DNA of 8,393 nucleotides from NCBI GenBank assembly GCA_047972135.1, contig JBKEAJ010000066.1, positions 1 to 8,393 of the forward strand, written 5' to 3'. The first letter of the stretch is position 1, and each line of letters starts with the position of its first letter. Below are positions 7,027 to 8,393 of this stretch, one piece after another. Source of the stretch: JBKEAJ01 sp047972135 (GTDB taxonomy: Bacteria > Bacteroidota > Bacteroidia > Bacteroidales > Prolixibacteraceae). The notes beneath the pieces are model-generated. The model ran no database searches and was not told where the DNA came from. It saw nothing but the letters and a program-made list of their open reading frames with translations. A program made the translations under genes and the position numbers.

Positions 7027-7034
7027 CAAAGTTA
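7027..7034 (-). promoter_or_regulatory. Candidate -7 box (TAACTTTG) for the LysM-DUF2520-kdsC-maf operon
   Basis: The minus strand reads TAACTTTG from 7034 to 7027, an exact match to the Bacteroidota primary-sigma -7 consensus TAnnTTTG. The start would fall near 7020, leaving a leader of about 46 nt before the ATG at 6974. I see no clear -33 TTTG at the expected distance; that position is occupied by the palindrome at 7045-7059. The promoter may therefore be weak or activator-dependent. Confidence 0.45.
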
Positions 7035-7044
7035 ATGCTTTTTG

Positions 7045-7059
7045 GCGATATATTATCGC
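7045..7059. promoter_or_regulatory. 15-bp palindrome placed like an operator
   Basis: GCGATA (7045-7050) and TATCGC (7054-7059) are perfect arms around TAT. The element ends 10 bp before the candidate -7 box, so it covers the -33 region, where a bound dimer could block or aid polymerase. It is nested inside a second inverted pair, ACAAAG (7026-7031) and CTTTGT (7059-7064). On the minus strand A residues follow it instead of a T-tract, so it does not look like a terminator for the gene before it. Confidence 0.45.
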
Positions 7060-7074
7060 TTTGTTGTTAGTCGC

Positions 7075-8055
7075 CTATTTGTCAGTGAAGTAGCGCATGA
7101 ATTGAGACCTCTCTAACAAAGACAAGTTCTCTTTATGGACTCCCAATTTCCCCCTGAAATCGCTTGTGCTTGTATAGCCTTTCGTCTTCATCCAGTCTTC
7201 TATGTTTCTGTTTATCACGCCAATATAGTCAATACCTTTTTTATACAAAACTGATGTCAATTGTACGGTGGCGGCTCCTGCCAATATCATCTTGATGGCA
7301 CTGCTAGAAACATGCACTCCCGTAGATGCCGATATATCGCAAGACAGATGAGATGAACTCAAACCTATCCATCGCAAGGGAATCTGATATTCGTCGCAAT
7401 GACTGAAAATATCACCCGACACTATCTCTTCTGTATTTATATCTATATCAGGCATGTAGAATCTATTGAACATCGTTATTGCAGATACGCCGATGTTGTC
7501 GAGCTCTTTTACAAAGCCCAGAATATTTGCGTGATGACTGCTGATTTTTACGATGATGGGCTTGCTTGCTGTGTCAACAATGTCTCTGATAAGCTTCAGT
7601 TGCTCTGCTTCAATCTCTCCCCCTGTTTTATTATGACTGACAGACTTGTACAGATTTATTTCTATACCGTCGGCTCCAGCATCCTCAAATTTGTTGATGT
7701 AGTCGAGCCACTCTCGCTTTCGTGTACAATTTATACTTGCAAAAATCGGAATGCTTACCGACTTCTTTGCCTCACGTAGCAGCTCTAAATGCTTGTCAGT
7801 ATTTCTATGCTTGATGAAATAGTCAAGATAGTCAAGATTCTCGTAGTCTGTTGCCGAGAGATTCTCGTCGTTGACTACTGCTTTATGCTCGTGATATATC
7901 TCTTCTTCAAACAAAGACTTTAATATAATTGCTCCTGCTCCCGCTTTTTCTATCTCTTGTATGTGCTTTACATTGTTGGTCAGCGATGAGCTTCCCGCAA
8001 TTATCGGCGAGCTTAGCTCCAGTCCGCAAAATTGTGTCGTCAGTAGATTTTTCAT
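7075..8055 (-). CDS. Dihydroorotate dehydrogenase-like FMN protein, substrate unknown
   Basis: This encodes a 326-residue probable cytoplasmic FMN flavoprotein with the TIM-barrel layout of class 1 dihydroorotate dehydrogenases. Visible landmarks are SSPIIAGSSSLT at 15-26, LKSLFEEEI at 45-53 (Lys46), VKIS at 169-172 (Lys170), FNRFYMPDIDI at 196-206, PLRWIGL at 226-232, and the phosphate-binding end STGVHVSSSAIKMILAGA at 244-261. The usual NxSCPN loop with the catalytic Cys or Ser is absent: the equivalent stretch reads NLYKSVSHNKTGG at 134-146. FNRFYxPDID and LRWI are, from memory, typical of the DHOD_like subgroup, whose substrate is not established. The start overlaps the upstream stop by 4 bp (ATGA), so the two proteins are probably co-translated and may exchange electrons. 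Calling it PyrD would be unsafe. Confidence 0.85.
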   Translation of the reverse strand: MKNLLTTQFCGLELSSPIIAGSSSLTNNVKHIQEIEKAGAGAIILKSLFEEEIYHEHKAVVNDENLSATDYENLDYLDYFIKHRNTDKHLELLREAKKSVSIPIFASINCTRKREWLDYINKFEDAGADGIEINLYKSVSHNKTGGEIEAEQLKLIRDIVDTASKPIIVKISSHHANILGFVKELDNIGVSAITMFNRFYMPDIDINTEEIVSGDIFSHCDEYQIPLRWIGLSSSHLSCDISASTGVHVSSSAIKMILAGAATVQLTSVLYKKGIDYIGVINRNIEDWMKTKGYTSTSDFRGKLGVHKENLSLLERSQFMRYFTDK

Positions 8056-8393
8056 TTATTATATTTTAGATAAGCATCCATGCCCCTCGCAGCCTTTTTG
8101 CCGTCGCCCATGGCAAGAATTACGGTAGCTCCCCCACGCACAATGTCGCCACCTGCAAATATGTTGGGAATGGAGCTTTGCAAATTCTCTTGGTCTGCCT
8201 CGATAGTTCCCCACTTGCTCACTTTTAGCTTGGGCAGAGACATCGGAATAAGGGGATTGGGCGATACGCCAACAGCAACAATAACTGTATCGACATCTAT
8301 CGCCTCTTCTGATCCCTCAATCGGGATAGGTCTGCGCCTACCCGACGAATCAGGCTCTCCCAAGTCCATGCGCTGAATAAACATCTTGCTCAC
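8052..8393 (-). CDS. gltD: GltD-type FAD/NAD(P)H oxidoreductase, C-terminal part (cut by window edge)
   Basis: Only the last 113 codons are in the window; the reading frame is open to the edge, and the GTG at 8393 is an internal Val codon, not a start. The visible part is the end of a glutamate synthase small-subunit-like flavoprotein. VDTVIVAVGVSPNP (34-47) is the end of the NAD(P)H-binding domain. NIFAGGDIVRGGATVILAMG (77-96) is the FAD-binding end shared by GltD, the homotetrameric GltA-type glutamate synthase and NfnB/SudA relatives. The missing N-terminus would tell whether it is plain GltD, a PyrK-GltD fusion or an Nfn-like subunit. These enzymes pass electrons from NAD(P)H through FAD to a partner, here probably the overlapping downstream flavoprotein. 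Confidence 0.85.
   Translation of the reverse strand: MSKMFIQRMDLGEPDSSGRRRPIPIEGSEEAIDVDTVIVAVGVSPNPLIPMSLPKLKVSKWGTIEADQENLQSSIPNIFAGGDIVRGGATVILAMGDGKKAARGMDAYLKYNK

Noticed and set aside
7399..7779. 126-codon open frame on the plus strand opposite the dihydroorotate dehydrogenase-like gene
   Set aside because: It is antisense to a conserved coding region, with no recognisable motif and no promoter seen for it.

Overview
The window looks like ordinary chromosome from a member of the Bacteroidales (phylum Bacteroidota). Three things point there: an S46 dipeptidyl-peptidase of the DPP11 type, A-rich start contexts of the form AACAAAGATT-ATG instead of strong Shine-Dalgarno sites, and a LysM plus periplasmic-binding-protein fusion next to a DUF2520-kdsC-maf cluster. 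The DNA is moderately AT-rich. I cannot place the genus. All eight genes are on the minus strand, so transcription runs from position 8393 towards position 1. I see no tRNA or rRNA gene, insertion sequence, CRISPR array, phage gene or defence system.

In transcription order, the window opens with the C-terminal part of a GltD-type FAD/NAD(P)H oxidoreductase, cut by the window edge. It overlaps by four bases a dihydroorotate-dehydrogenase-like flavoprotein (7075-8055) that lacks the usual catalytic cysteine/serine motif. A gap of about 100 bp follows, with a Bacteroidota-type -7 box and a 15-bp palindrome placed like an operator. A tightly packed operon comes next: a secreted five-LysM plus PBP1-like protein (4692-6974), a DUF2520 Rossmann protein (3912-4691), the Kdo-8-phosphate phosphatase KdsC (3379-3909) and the Maf nucleotide pyrophosphatase (2783-3367). 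The gaps between these are 0, 2 and 11 bp. The secreted peptidase DPP11 (640-2736) lies 46 bp further on and may be read through from maf. The operon joins cell-envelope work (LPS inner-core Kdo, peptidoglycan binding) with nucleotide-pool cleaning. DPP11 adds peptide catabolism in the periplasm.

The last gene encodes a small heat shock protein (91-504). Its 135-bp upstream region is the most interesting non-coding stretch. It holds a good sigma-54 (-24/-12) promoter match and, upstream of that, two copies of the palindromic core GACATTTTGTC spaced 43 bp apart, about four helical turns. This suggests that hsp20 is switched on by a sigma-54 activator, separately from the genes before it. Downstream of hsp20 there is a heptamer tandem repeat and then an intrinsic terminator.

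I found no clear new multi-gene system. The best leads are the hsp20 control region, the odd dihydroorotate-dehydrogenase-like protein, and the LysM-PBP1 protein tied to envelope genes.
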